Below are positions 8,470 to 15,192 of a DNA stretch of 64,000 nucleotides, piece by piece. A model generated the notes under the pieces. That model was not told the DNA's origin and ran no database searches. It saw nothing but the letters and a program-made list of their open reading frames with translations. Within the stretch, counting starts at the first letter, position 1. Every line of letters starts with the position of its first letter. A program made the position numbers and the translations under genes. Origin of the DNA: Stenotrophomonas nitritireducens (lineage in GTDB: Bacteria > Pseudomonadota > Gammaproteobacteria > Xanthomonadales > Xanthomonadaceae); assembly GCF_001431425.1 (NCBI RefSeq), contig NZ_LDJG01000008.1, positions 1 through 64,000 on the forward strand, given 5' to 3'.

Positions 8470-9108
8470 ATGAAGATCCTGCTGAACGCGTCGCTGTTGG
8501 CGGCGCTCGGCCTGGCCGGCCATGCCGCGGCCGCCGACACCTGCGCCTCGGCCGATGATGCCAAGGTGATCCGCCACTACTACGCCCAGACCCGCCCCGG
8601 CGCACCGCCGCCCGCAGTGGCGCGCCTGTTCCGGATGGAGGAGACGCGCGTGGTCAGTGCGCTGGAGCCGGCCCAGGCCTACGGCGTGCGTTCCAACCGC
8701 CTGCTGTTCGACGAAGTCTGGAAATCGGTCGACGCCTGGGGCGCCGATACCCGCATCGGCATCGTGTTCACCTCCGGCGGCATGCATGTCTGGAACTTCC
8801 CCAGCAAGGTGCCGCAGACCCAGTCGACCACCACGCCGATCTGGTACGACATGTACGCCGATGGCGGCGCGGGCGTGCACGGGCACATCACGCCGCAGGA
8901 AGTGGACCAGATCTGGGCGTTGCAGATCCCCACCAAGGAAGCGGACAAGTTCACCCGCATCCTCGGCTTTTACGACAAGCAGGGCGCGCTGATCGTCGGC
9001 CTGTACGTGTCCGAGGGCGTGAAGGATTTCGATCCCAAGGCGGTGGCGGGCTTCGAGCGCACCCGCGAACTGCTGCGCGCGCAGCCGCGGATCTGCGCGG
9101 CCGGCTGA
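8470..9108 (+). CDS. exported ChuX/HutX-like protein
   Basis: This 212-residue protein has a clear signal peptide (MKILLNASLLAALGLAGHAAA, cleavage near residue 22), so it is predicted to be periplasmic. Residues about 75-205 line up by eye with the ChuX/HutX heme-utilisation fold: FDEVWKSVDAWG corresponds to the FDTVWDTVCEWG region of ChuX. Then follow a strand block around GGMHVWNFPSKVP, a GHI motif and the LGFYDKQGALIVGLYV segment. Known ChuX/HutX proteins are cytoplasmic heme carriers or heme-degrading helpers, so an exported form in a catabolic operon is unusual. It ends the rightward operon 45 nt after the decarboxylase. Possible roles are binding iron or a ferric catecholate released during siderophore opening; this is a guess. 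Convergent with the regulator gene beyond a hairpin. Confidence 0.65.
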   Translation: MKILLNASLLAALGLAGHAAAADTCASADDAKVIRHYYAQTRPGAPPPAVARLFRMEETRVVSALEPAQAYGVRSNRLLFDEVWKSVDAWGADTRIGIVFTSGGMHVWNFPSKVPQTQSTTTPIWYDMYADGGAGVHGHITPQEVDQIWALQIPTKEADKFTRILGFYDKQGALIVGLYVSEGVKDFDPKAVAGFERTRELLRAQPRICAAG

Positions 9109-9113
9109 GATCC

Positions 9114-9142
9114 TGCCTCCGCGCCCGGCGGGCGTGGAGGCA
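9114..9142. terminator. bidirectional hairpin between convergent genes
   Basis: A 13-bp stem with one G-T pair (TGCCTCCGCGCCC with GGGCGTGGAGGCA) closes on a 3-nt GGC loop between the end of the exported ChuX-like gene and the end of the GntR gene. No T-run follows on either strand, so it may act by stalling or by protecting mRNA ends. Confidence 0.6.
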
Positions 9143-9169
9143 CCTGGCCGCGGCGTGCGGCAGCGCCGG

Positions 9170-9892
9170 TCACGAAGCGTCTTTCTGCCCGGCGTCCAGC
9201 GCCGCCACGGTCTTGCGCACCTCGTCGTAGGTGCGCATCAGGTGGTCGTGGGTAAGGCGGCAGGCGCGCAGCGCGTTGCGTTCCAGGGTCGCCTCGAAGA
9301 TCGCCTGGTGCTCGTCCTGCACGAAGCGCTTGCCGCGCGAGGCGCTCAGCGACACCCGCCGGTAGCGTTCGGCCTGGTGGTAGAGCAGTTCCTGCAGCTT
9401 GATCAGCCACGGCGAATCGCAGGCGGACACCAGCGCATAGTGGAACTGGCGGTTGCGGTCTTCCCAGGCGTCGAGCAGCTCCTGCGGAGCGGCTTCGCCG
9501 CGGCCCAGCACTTCGCCCTCGACCTCATTGAGGGCGTCGTAGGTCTCGCGCACGCGCGCTTCCCAGGCTTCGTCGCCGCGCTCGATCGACAGCCGCAGCG
9601 CCTCGGTCTCGATCAGGTTGCGCACCCGCGAGATGTCGTCCAGTTCCTCCAGCGACAGCGGCGACACCCAGAAACCGCGCTGGTCCTCGGTCTTCACCAG
9701 CTGGTCGCCGACCAGCCGCGCCAGCGCCTCGCGCAGCGGCGACATGCCGATCTCGTAATGCTGGACCAGGGCCTCGAGCTTGAGCTTGCCGCCCGGCGGC
9801 CACTGGCCGTGGACGATGTCGCGGCGCAGGCGCTGGTAGGCGCGTTTGGCCAGGGTACGGGCGGCGGCCGGGGCGGAGGCGGTGGTCTTCAT
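9170..9892 (-). CDS. GntR-family transcriptional regulator, FCD type
   Basis: This 240-residue protein has an N-terminal winged helix (about residues 15-80, with the recognition region MSPLREALARLVGDQLV) and a C-terminal all-helical FCD ligand domain (about 90-230). Asp/His residues in this type of domain often bind a metal that helps hold carboxylate ligands. FadR-subfamily regulators usually repress catabolic operons and release DNA when they bind a pathway acid. It sits between the two rightward transcripts, is transcribed leftward, and faces an AT-rich region holding several AATTTCG copies. The likely effector is 2,3-dihydroxybenzoate or a ring-cleavage product, and the likely targets are its own gene, the divergent catabolic operons and the receptor gene. 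This regulation is inferred from site distribution only. Confidence 0.85.
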   Translation of the reverse strand: MKTTASAPAAARTLAKRAYQRLRRDIVHGQWPPGGKLKLEALVQHYEIGMSPLREALARLVGDQLVKTEDQRGFWVSPLSLEELDDISRVRNLIETEALRLSIERGDEAWEARVRETYDALNEVEGEVLGRGEAAPQELLDAWEDRNRQFHYALVSACDSPWLIKLQELLYHQAERYRRVSLSASRGKRFVQDEHQAIFEATLERNALRACRLTHDHLMRTYDEVRKTVAALDAGQKDAS

Positions 9893-10256
9893 GCGTACAG
9901 TGTGGGGCGGGAATTTCGAAAATCAAATTTCTCTGCTGTGATGCAGCATTCCCCGGATTAATTTCGACAACGGGAATTTCGCTAAATTTCCGTGACGGAA
10001 ATAAGTGATTGTTTTTAAACATTTCGATTGGGGGTTGTCGTGCGTTGTTGTCAATCAATCGCATGATGGAAGAAAAAATATCGTAATTTTCGTTGACACC
10101 TCGACGCGCTCTTGCTGTGATCCGGGTGCACTCCGGCGCCAGCGCCGGCCTTCGGAACGTGGATGGGGCATCGGCCCGGGCCCGGGAACGGCCACTGCCG
10201 GCGACATGCCGGGCAGCGTGGGCGTCCATCCGTCAGCCACAGTGAATTGCGGGGGA
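9893..10256. promoter_or_regulatory. 364-bp AT-rich control region with repeated AATTTCG half-sites
   Basis: This gene-free stretch is far richer in A and T than its surroundings. AATTTCG-type half-sites lie at 9912-9919, 9960-9967 and 9975-9982, with close variants at 9984-9991 (AAATTTCC) and 10021-10027 (ATTTCGA). The same core occurs in the divergent region at 4551-4708. The left part should hold the promoter and autoregulatory sites of the GntR gene, and the right part holds the receptor promoter. No Fur-box-like GATAAT array is visible, so classical iron repression of the receptor is not supported by the sequence. Confidence 0.55.
10075..10121 (+). promoter_or_regulatory. promoter of the TonB receptor-esterase operon
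   Basis: TTGACA at 10093-10098 and TGTGAT at 10116-10121 are separated by 17 bp. AAAATATCG at 10075-10083 lies 9 bp before the -35, exactly as in the amidohydrolase promoter (4685-4732). The resulting leader before the ATG at 10257 is about 130 nt. Confidence 0.6.
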
Positions 10257-13199
10257 ATGATGAGCAGTCGAGCAGGGCAACAGCGGGTTCTGGCCAGCGG
10301 ATTTTCGATATTGGCGGTGTGCATCGCCGGCGCATTGCAGGCGCAGGAGGCACCGGTGCAACTGGATACGGTGGTCGTCACCGGCACCAACATCCGCGGC
10401 GCGACGCCGGCGGGCAACGCCGTGATGGTGATCGGCGCCGAGCAGATCCAGGCCAGCGGCAAGGCCACGGTGGGCGATTTCCTGCGCGAACTGCCGGCCA
10501 ACTTCGCCGGCGGCGTGGGCATGAGCGACAACATCCAGGGGTCGGACAGCAGCGTCGCCGGCTCCAACATGACCGGCGGCCAGGGCGTGAACCTGCGCGG
10601 CCTGGGCGCCCTGTCCACGCTGGTGCTGGTCAACGGCCGCCGCGTCGCGGCCGCCGGCCAGTACGGGGATTTCGTCGACATCTCGACCATCCCCAGCAAT
10701 GCGGTCGACCACATCGAGGTCCTGCTCGACGGCGCTTCGGCGGTGTACGGCTCCGACGCGGTCGGCGGCGTGGTCAACATCATCCTCAAGCGCAGCGACG
10801 ACGGCGCCCGCACCACCGTCCGCCTCGGCAACGCCACCGAGGGCGGCAACAGCCAGGTCCAGATCGGCCAGACCTGGGGCAGGCACTGGGACGGCGGCGG
10901 CATGATCGTCGGCTACGAATACGACCGGCAGGACGCGCTGGCCGCCACCGACCTGGGCATCTACCGCTCCGGCAGCGACTTCAGCGACCGCGGCGGCGTC
11001 AACTGGCGCCGTGCCGGCGCCCGTGCCGGTGCGGCGGCCAACCAGTTCAACACGCCCACCGCCAACGGCTGGGGCACCCCGGCCCGGCGCATCTCCGGCG
11101 GCAGCCTGGTCGCGGTGACCGATGGCGTCGGCAACACCCACGATGCCTGGGACAAGGTGGACATCCTGCCGGAGATGCAGCGCCACAGCGCCTTCGTCGG
11201 CTTCGAGCATGAGGTCGGCGCCGTCGGCCTGTACGGCGACCTGCGCTATACCCGCCGTCGCGGCACCTACAACCAGGGCTACCAGGCGCTGTACGGCACC
11301 CTTGGCCCGAACAATCCGTACCTGATCCCGGGCGTGGCCAACAACTATGGCGTGCTGATCGACGACCGCCCGCTGCAGCGCGAGGTCGGGGTGGACAGCA
11401 TCGCCGCGACCATCGGCGCCGGCTTCGACCTCGGCGGCAGCTGGCGCGGCGAAGCCACGCTCAGCTACAGCCGCGACGAGCAGTTCCGCAACTCCGACGT
11501 GCAGCGCAACGCCAACATCTACGACTACCTGCCCACGCCTGCCGGCGGCAGGGTGCAGGCGCCGACTGCGATCCAGTGCAGCCAGGGCCTGCCGGCCAAC
11601 GCCACCCCGGCACAGCTGGCCTACTGCGCCGGGCTCAACTACGCCGCGTTCAACCCGTGGACCACCGAGCCGCTGTCCGCGCAGGTGCTGTCGCAGCTGA
11701 TCGGCTACGAGAACCTCGACTTCGCCTCGTGGCTGGCGCAGGCCAGTTTCAAGGTCGATGGCGACCTGTTCGCGATGCCCGGCGGCATCGCCAAGCTGGC
11801 CGCGGGCATCGATTACCGCCGCGAGAACATCGGTGGCGAACTGGACTTCAACTGGCGCTCGACCTCGGGCAAGCACGAAGTCTTCGGCACCACCGAGCGC
11901 GACGTGGGCGCGGTGTTCGCGGAACTGGCCTTCCCGCTGATCGGCAAGGACAACGCCTCGCGCTTCGCGCAGAAGCTGGACCTGTCCCTGGCCGCCCGCT
12001 ACGAGCGCAGCAGCGGCATGGGCGACTTCTCCACCTTCAATCCGAAGGTCGGCCTGGACTTCAAGCCCACCGACGCACTGACCCTGCGCGCCAGCTGGGG
12101 CACCTCGTTCCATGCCCCGCCGATGCGCTACGCCTACGACGGCGTGCAGCCGATCACCGGCGGCAATGGCGCGTTCCTGCGTGCGGACCTGTACCGCGCG
12201 CCCTGCGATACCACCGTGGTCCCGCTCAACGGCGTGTCCAACACCGCCGCCGGCTGCACCTTCAACGCGATCGTCGTCTCCGGCGGCGCCGGCCCGACGC
12301 TGAAGCCGGAAGAGGCCAGGACCTGGACCCTGGGCTTCGACTGGAAGCCGGAGTGGGCGCCGGGCCTGCGTGCCGGCGCGAGCTACTTCAACCTGAAGGT
12401 CGACGACCGCATCGTGCGCATCCAGGCCGGGCAGCTGGGCGGCATCCTCAACGACCTGTTCACCAAGGGCGCCACCCCGTACATCGGCAGCCTTGAGATC
12501 AATCCGGGCGCGGACCGCGTGCGCCAGATCATGGAGAACGACCCGCGCTACCTCGGCCAGCTCGGTGCCGGCCCGGTGATGGGGCCGGCGGACGTGGCGA
12601 TGATCGTCAACGCCACCCAGCTCAACCTGGCCTCGCTGAGGATGGACGGCTTCGACTTCAATCTGGACTACGGCTTCGACACCCGCTACGGCGGTTCGCT
12701 GGAGTTCTTCAACCGCGGCACCCTGCTCAAGTCCTACGAGATCGAGGCCACGCCGGGCGCCGGCTACGTCGACCGCCTCGCCAGGTACAGCGCCGCCGAC
12801 GGCTCCAGTCCGGTCAAGCTGCGCTCGATGCACGGGGTGAAGTGGTACTACGGCAACCTCAACGCATCGCTGACGATGAACTACGTGGACGACTACCAGT
12901 GCGTGGCCGGCTGCTTCCTGCCCAATGCGCAGGGCATGCCGGTGGCGGCGACCGCGCCGGTGAAGATCAAGGCCTGGAAGACCTTCGACTTCCACCTGGG
13001 CTACGACCTGTCCGACATCGGCGGCCTGTTCCGCGACTCGCGGGTGAACTTCACCGCCATCAACCTCACCAACAGTGCGCCGCCGTTCTTCGACACCGGT
13101 ACCACCGCTGCCGTCGATACCCTGCCGGACCCCTATGATCCAGCCAACGCGACGGTGATGGGCCGCAGCCTGGTGCTGTCGTTCGACAAGCGCTGGTGA
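10257..13199 (+). CDS. TonB-dependent outer-membrane receptor
   Basis: This 980-residue precursor starts at the first of two tandem ATGs, after GCGGGGGA. A signal peptide (about 1-30, ending near LQAQ) precedes a plug domain that opens with LDTVVVTGTNIRGATP and contains VNLRGLGALSTLVLVNGRRV and DGASAVYGSDAVGGVVNIIL. The rest is a 22-strand barrel ending in the aromatic SFDKRW. The family is the large Xanthomonas/Caulobacter nutrient-type receptor group rather than a close FepA homologue, so the ligand cannot be named from sequence. It is followed by an exported enterobactin-esterase-like hydrolase and shares a promoter element with the dihydroxyaromatic catabolic operon. I infer uptake of a catecholate siderophore or a related phenolic ester. 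Energised by TonB-ExbBD encoded elsewhere. Confidence 0.93.
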   Translation: MMSSRAGQQRVLASGFSILAVCIAGALQAQEAPVQLDTVVVTGTNIRGATPAGNAVMVIGAEQIQASGKATVGDFLRELPANFAGGVGMSDNIQGSDSSVAGSNMTGGQGVNLRGLGALSTLVLVNGRRVAAAGQYGDFVDISTIPSNAVDHIEVLLDGASAVYGSDAVGGVVNIILKRSDDGARTTVRLGNATEGGNSQVQIGQTWGRHWDGGGMIVGYEYDRQDALAATDLGIYRSGSDFSDRGGVNWRRAGARAGAAANQFNTPTANGWGTPARRISGGSLVAVTDGVGNTHDAWDKVDILPEMQRHSAFVGFEHEVGAVGLYGDLRYTRRRGTYNQGYQALYGTLGPNNPYLIPGVANNYGVLIDDRPLQREVGVDSIAATIGAGFDLGGSWRGEATLSYSRDEQFRNSDVQRNANIYDYLPTPAGGRVQAPTAIQCSQGLPANATPAQLAYCAGLNYAAFNPWTTEPLSAQVLSQLIGYENLDFASWLAQASFKVDGDLFAMPGGIAKLAAGIDYRRENIGGELDFNWRSTSGKHEVFGTTERDVGAVFAELAFPLIGKDNASRFAQKLDLSLAARYERSSGMGDFSTFNPKVGLDFKPTDALTLRASWGTSFHAPPMRYAYDGVQPITGGNGAFLRADLYRAPCDTTVVPLNGVSNTAAGCTFNAIVVSGGAGPTLKPEEARTWTLGFDWKPEWAPGLRAGASYFNLKVDDRIVRIQAGQLGGILNDLFTKGATPYIGSLEINPGADRVRQIMENDPRYLGQLGAGPVMGPADVAMIVNATQLNLASLRMDGFDFNLDYGFDTRYGGSLEFFNRGTLLKSYEIEATPGAGYVDRLARYSAADGSSPVKLRSMHGVKWYYGNLNASLTMNYVDDYQCVAGCFLPNAQGMPVAATAPVKIKAWKTFDFHLGYDLSDIGGLFRDSRVNFTAINLTNSAPPFFDTGTTAAVDTLPDPYDPANATVMGRSLVLSFDKRW

Positions 13200-13207
13200 G
13201 CAACGCA

Positions 13208-13236
13208 GGCCTGTCCGGCATCATGCCGGGCAGGCC
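13208..13236. other. intercistronic hairpin between receptor and esterase genes
   Basis: Arms GGCCTGTCCGGCA and TGCCGGGCAGGCC (one G-T pair) close on a TCA loop, 9 nt after the receptor stop. A Shine-Dalgarno GGGAGAG follows at once, so this looks like an expression-tuning hairpin in a shared transcript rather than a full terminator. Confidence 0.55.
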
Positions 13237-13248
13237 GGGAGAGAATCG

Positions 13249-14418
13249 ATGATGAAAGCAGTATCCGTGGTGCTGGCACTGGGCCTGGCCCTGGCGCCAG
13301 CGATGGCGGCGGCCGCACCGGACCAGCCCGCCGCAGCGGCCGCCACGCCGTTGCAGGTCAAGGGCGCGCAGCAGTTCGACCTGGCCGCCGCCGATGGCCG
13401 CAACTACCGCATTTTCGTGTCGGTGCCGGACAAGCCGGCGCCGCGCGGCGGCTACGGCGTGTTCTACGTGCTGGACGGCAACGCCATGTTCCTCACCGCG
13501 CTGGAGACGGTGCGCGCCATGGAGCGCCGCCCCGACGTGCCGCGCGACCTGGCCACGGTGGTGGTCGGCATCGGCTACCCCGACGGCGTGGACATCGGTA
13601 GCGCGCGCACCCTGGACCTGACGCCGCCGGGCAGCGGCAACCCGCGCATCAGCGCGGCTTCGGGCGGCGCCGATGCCTTCCTCGACTTCATCGAGGGCCG
13701 GCTCAAGCCGCGCATCGCCGCACTGGCGCCGGTCGACCCGGCCCGGCAGGCGCTGTTCGGGCATTCCTTCGGCGGCCTGTTCGTGCTGCATTCGATGCTG
13801 CGCAAGCCCGATGCCTTCGCCGTGCGCGCAGCGGCCAGTCCGTCGATCTGGTTCGACCGCGCCGACATCGCCCGGCGACTGGCCGATACCCTGGCCACGC
13901 GCCCCTCCGGATCGCCGCCGCTCAAGCTGCTGCTCACCGCGGGCGAGTACGAGCAGGCGCTGTCGCCGCTGGCGCACTCGCGGCCGAATGTCGCCAAGCT
14001 GGCGCTGCTGCAGAAGGAACGGGCGCAGGTGGACAGCAGCCGCGCCCTGGCAGCGGCACTGGTGGAGCGCACGCCCGTGGATGCGCGCTTCGACGAGATC
14101 GCCGGCGAGGACCACGGCACGGTCATCCCTGCGGCGATCAGCCGCGCGGTGTCGTTCATGCTGATGCCGCAGATGGAAGTGCCGCCGGTGCCCACGGCCG
14201 CCGCGTACTGGCAGATGACGCCCGAACAGCGCTACGACCTGCGCATGTGGGTACGGCAGCTGCCCGACCGCCAGCGCATCCCCTGGCTGACCCGCCTGCG
14301 CGACACCCTGCACGACGGCCTGAGCAAGGAGCAGGGCCAGGTCCTGCATGAAGAGCGCAACCGGATGGACGCCGAGCAGGGCAGCCGGCCGCATGACGTA
14401 AACGCGCCGGCGCGCTGA
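13249..14418 (+). CDS. exported alpha/beta-hydrolase, IroE/BesA-type esterase
   Basis: This 389-residue protein of the putative-esterase family (PF00756 type) has a signal peptide (about 1-23) and is predicted periplasmic. The strand-turn VFYVLDGNAMFLTA (71-84) and VVVGIGYPDGVDIGSAR (104-120) are features of trilactone siderophore esterases such as IroE and BesA. The nucleophile is Ser173 in GHSFGGL, the base is His289 in GEDHGTV, and the acid is probably in the GEYEQ segment near 233. A C-terminal extension of about 80 residues (from about 310) has no match I recognise. It lies 49 nt behind the TonB receptor. The expected reaction is hydrolysis of the lactone of an imported catecholate siderophore, freeing dihydroxybenzoyl-amino acid units. 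Feruloyl-type or other ester substrates are alternatives. Confidence 0.8.
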   Translation: MMKAVSVVLALGLALAPAMAAAAPDQPAAAAATPLQVKGAQQFDLAAADGRNYRIFVSVPDKPAPRGGYGVFYVLDGNAMFLTALETVRAMERRPDVPRDLATVVVGIGYPDGVDIGSARTLDLTPPGSGNPRISAASGGADAFLDFIEGRLKPRIAALAPVDPARQALFGHSFGGLFVLHSMLRKPDAFAVRAAASPSIWFDRADIARRLADTLATRPSGSPPLKLLLTAGEYEQALSPLAHSRPNVAKLALLQKERAQVDSSRALAAALVERTPVDARFDEIAGEDHGTVIPAAISRAVSFMLMPQMEVPPVPTAAAYWQMTPEQRYDLRMWVRQLPDRQRIPWLTRLRDTLHDGLSKEQGQVLHEERNRMDAEQGSRPHDVNAPAR

Positions 14419-14434
14419 GCCGCGTGATCGCGGC

Positions 14435-14477
14435 GACGCCCGCGCCCGCGCCCGCTCCGGGCGCGGGCGTCGTTTTT
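14435..14477 (+). terminator. rho-independent terminator after the esterase gene
   Basis: A perfect 13-bp stem (GACGCCCGCGCCC with GGGCGCGGGCGTC) with an 11-nt loop is followed by GTTTTT at 14472-14477. It ends the receptor-esterase transcript and marks the right boundary of the catabolic island. Confidence 0.9.
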
Positions 14478-14547
14478 CCAGGCACCCGCCCGGCAGCAGG
14501 GTCCATCGAGGCGTCTAAGCGGTACCTGTCGGCGGTCGCGAACAGGG

Positions 14548-15192
14548 ATGGCGATGGATCTGCAGGCAAGTGCAGGCGAAGCATCAGCTTCGACCGCACG
14601 CATCAACTATGTGCTGATCGATTACGAGAACGTGCAGCCCGAATCGCTGGCGCGGCTGGAACGCCCGGAGTTCCGGGTGATCGTGTTCGTCGGCGCCAAT
14701 CAGGGGAAGATTCCGTTCGAGATCGCTGCGGCGCTGCAGCGGATGGGGCGGCATGCCGAGTACGTGAAGATCGCCGGCAACGGCCCGAACGCGGCCGACT
14801 TCCATATCGCCTGGTACATGGGGCGCCTGGCAGAGGCCGATCCGCGGGGGTTCTTCCATGTCATCTCCGGCGACACCGGCTTCGATCCGCTGATCCGGCA
14901 CCTCAAGGAGAACCGGATACTTGCATGCCGCTCCACCGCCATTACGCGGATGCCGTGCTTCGCGCCGGCCGCGCCACCGCCGGAGCAGGAAGCGCGGCTG
15001 CAGCTTGTCCTGCAGCGGCTTGCGGCCATGACCCGGCCGACGCGGGTGAAGACCCTGGAAAGCGCGATGGATTCCATGTTCGGCAAGAAGCTGCCGCGTG
15101 CCGAGGTCCAGCGGCTCATCGCCGGGCTGCGCGAGCGGGGCTATGTGAAGGTATCGGGTACCGCCGTTTCCTATGCACTGCCCGGGGCATGA
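14548..15192 (+). CDS. PIN/NYN-like nuclease-fold protein
   Basis: This 214-residue protein has an N-terminal PIN-like (NYN) domain of about 140 residues. The acidic positions expected for a metal-dependent RNase are visible: Asp in VLIDYENVQPE (about 22-32), Asp in NAADFHIAWYMG, and the pair in SGDTGFDPLIRHLKE. The C-terminal 70 residues (from about TRVKTLESAMDSMFG) look like a small winged helix that may bind RNA. The start is ATG 14548; an ATG 6 nt downstream is equally possible. It stands alone after a strong terminator, and its end overlaps the convergent membrane-protein gene by 22 nt. Substrate and role unknown. Confidence 0.7.
   Translation: MAMDLQASAGEASASTARINYVLIDYENVQPESLARLERPEFRVIVFVGANQGKIPFEIAAALQRMGRHAEYVKIAGNGPNAADFHIAWYMGRLAEADPRGFFHVISGDTGFDPLIRHLKENRILACRSTAITRMPCFAPAAPPPEQEARLQLVLQRLAAMTRPTRVKTLESAMDSMFGKKLPRAEVQRLIAGLRERGYVKVSGTAVSYALPGA

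Noticed and set aside
10233..12995. Very long open frame antisense to the TonB receptor, and many similar antisense frames elsewhere.
   Set aside because: High GC content makes antisense frames stay open by chance; their translations are low-complexity Arg/Gln/Ala/His-rich with no recognisable domains, and the opposite strand holds clear family proteins.
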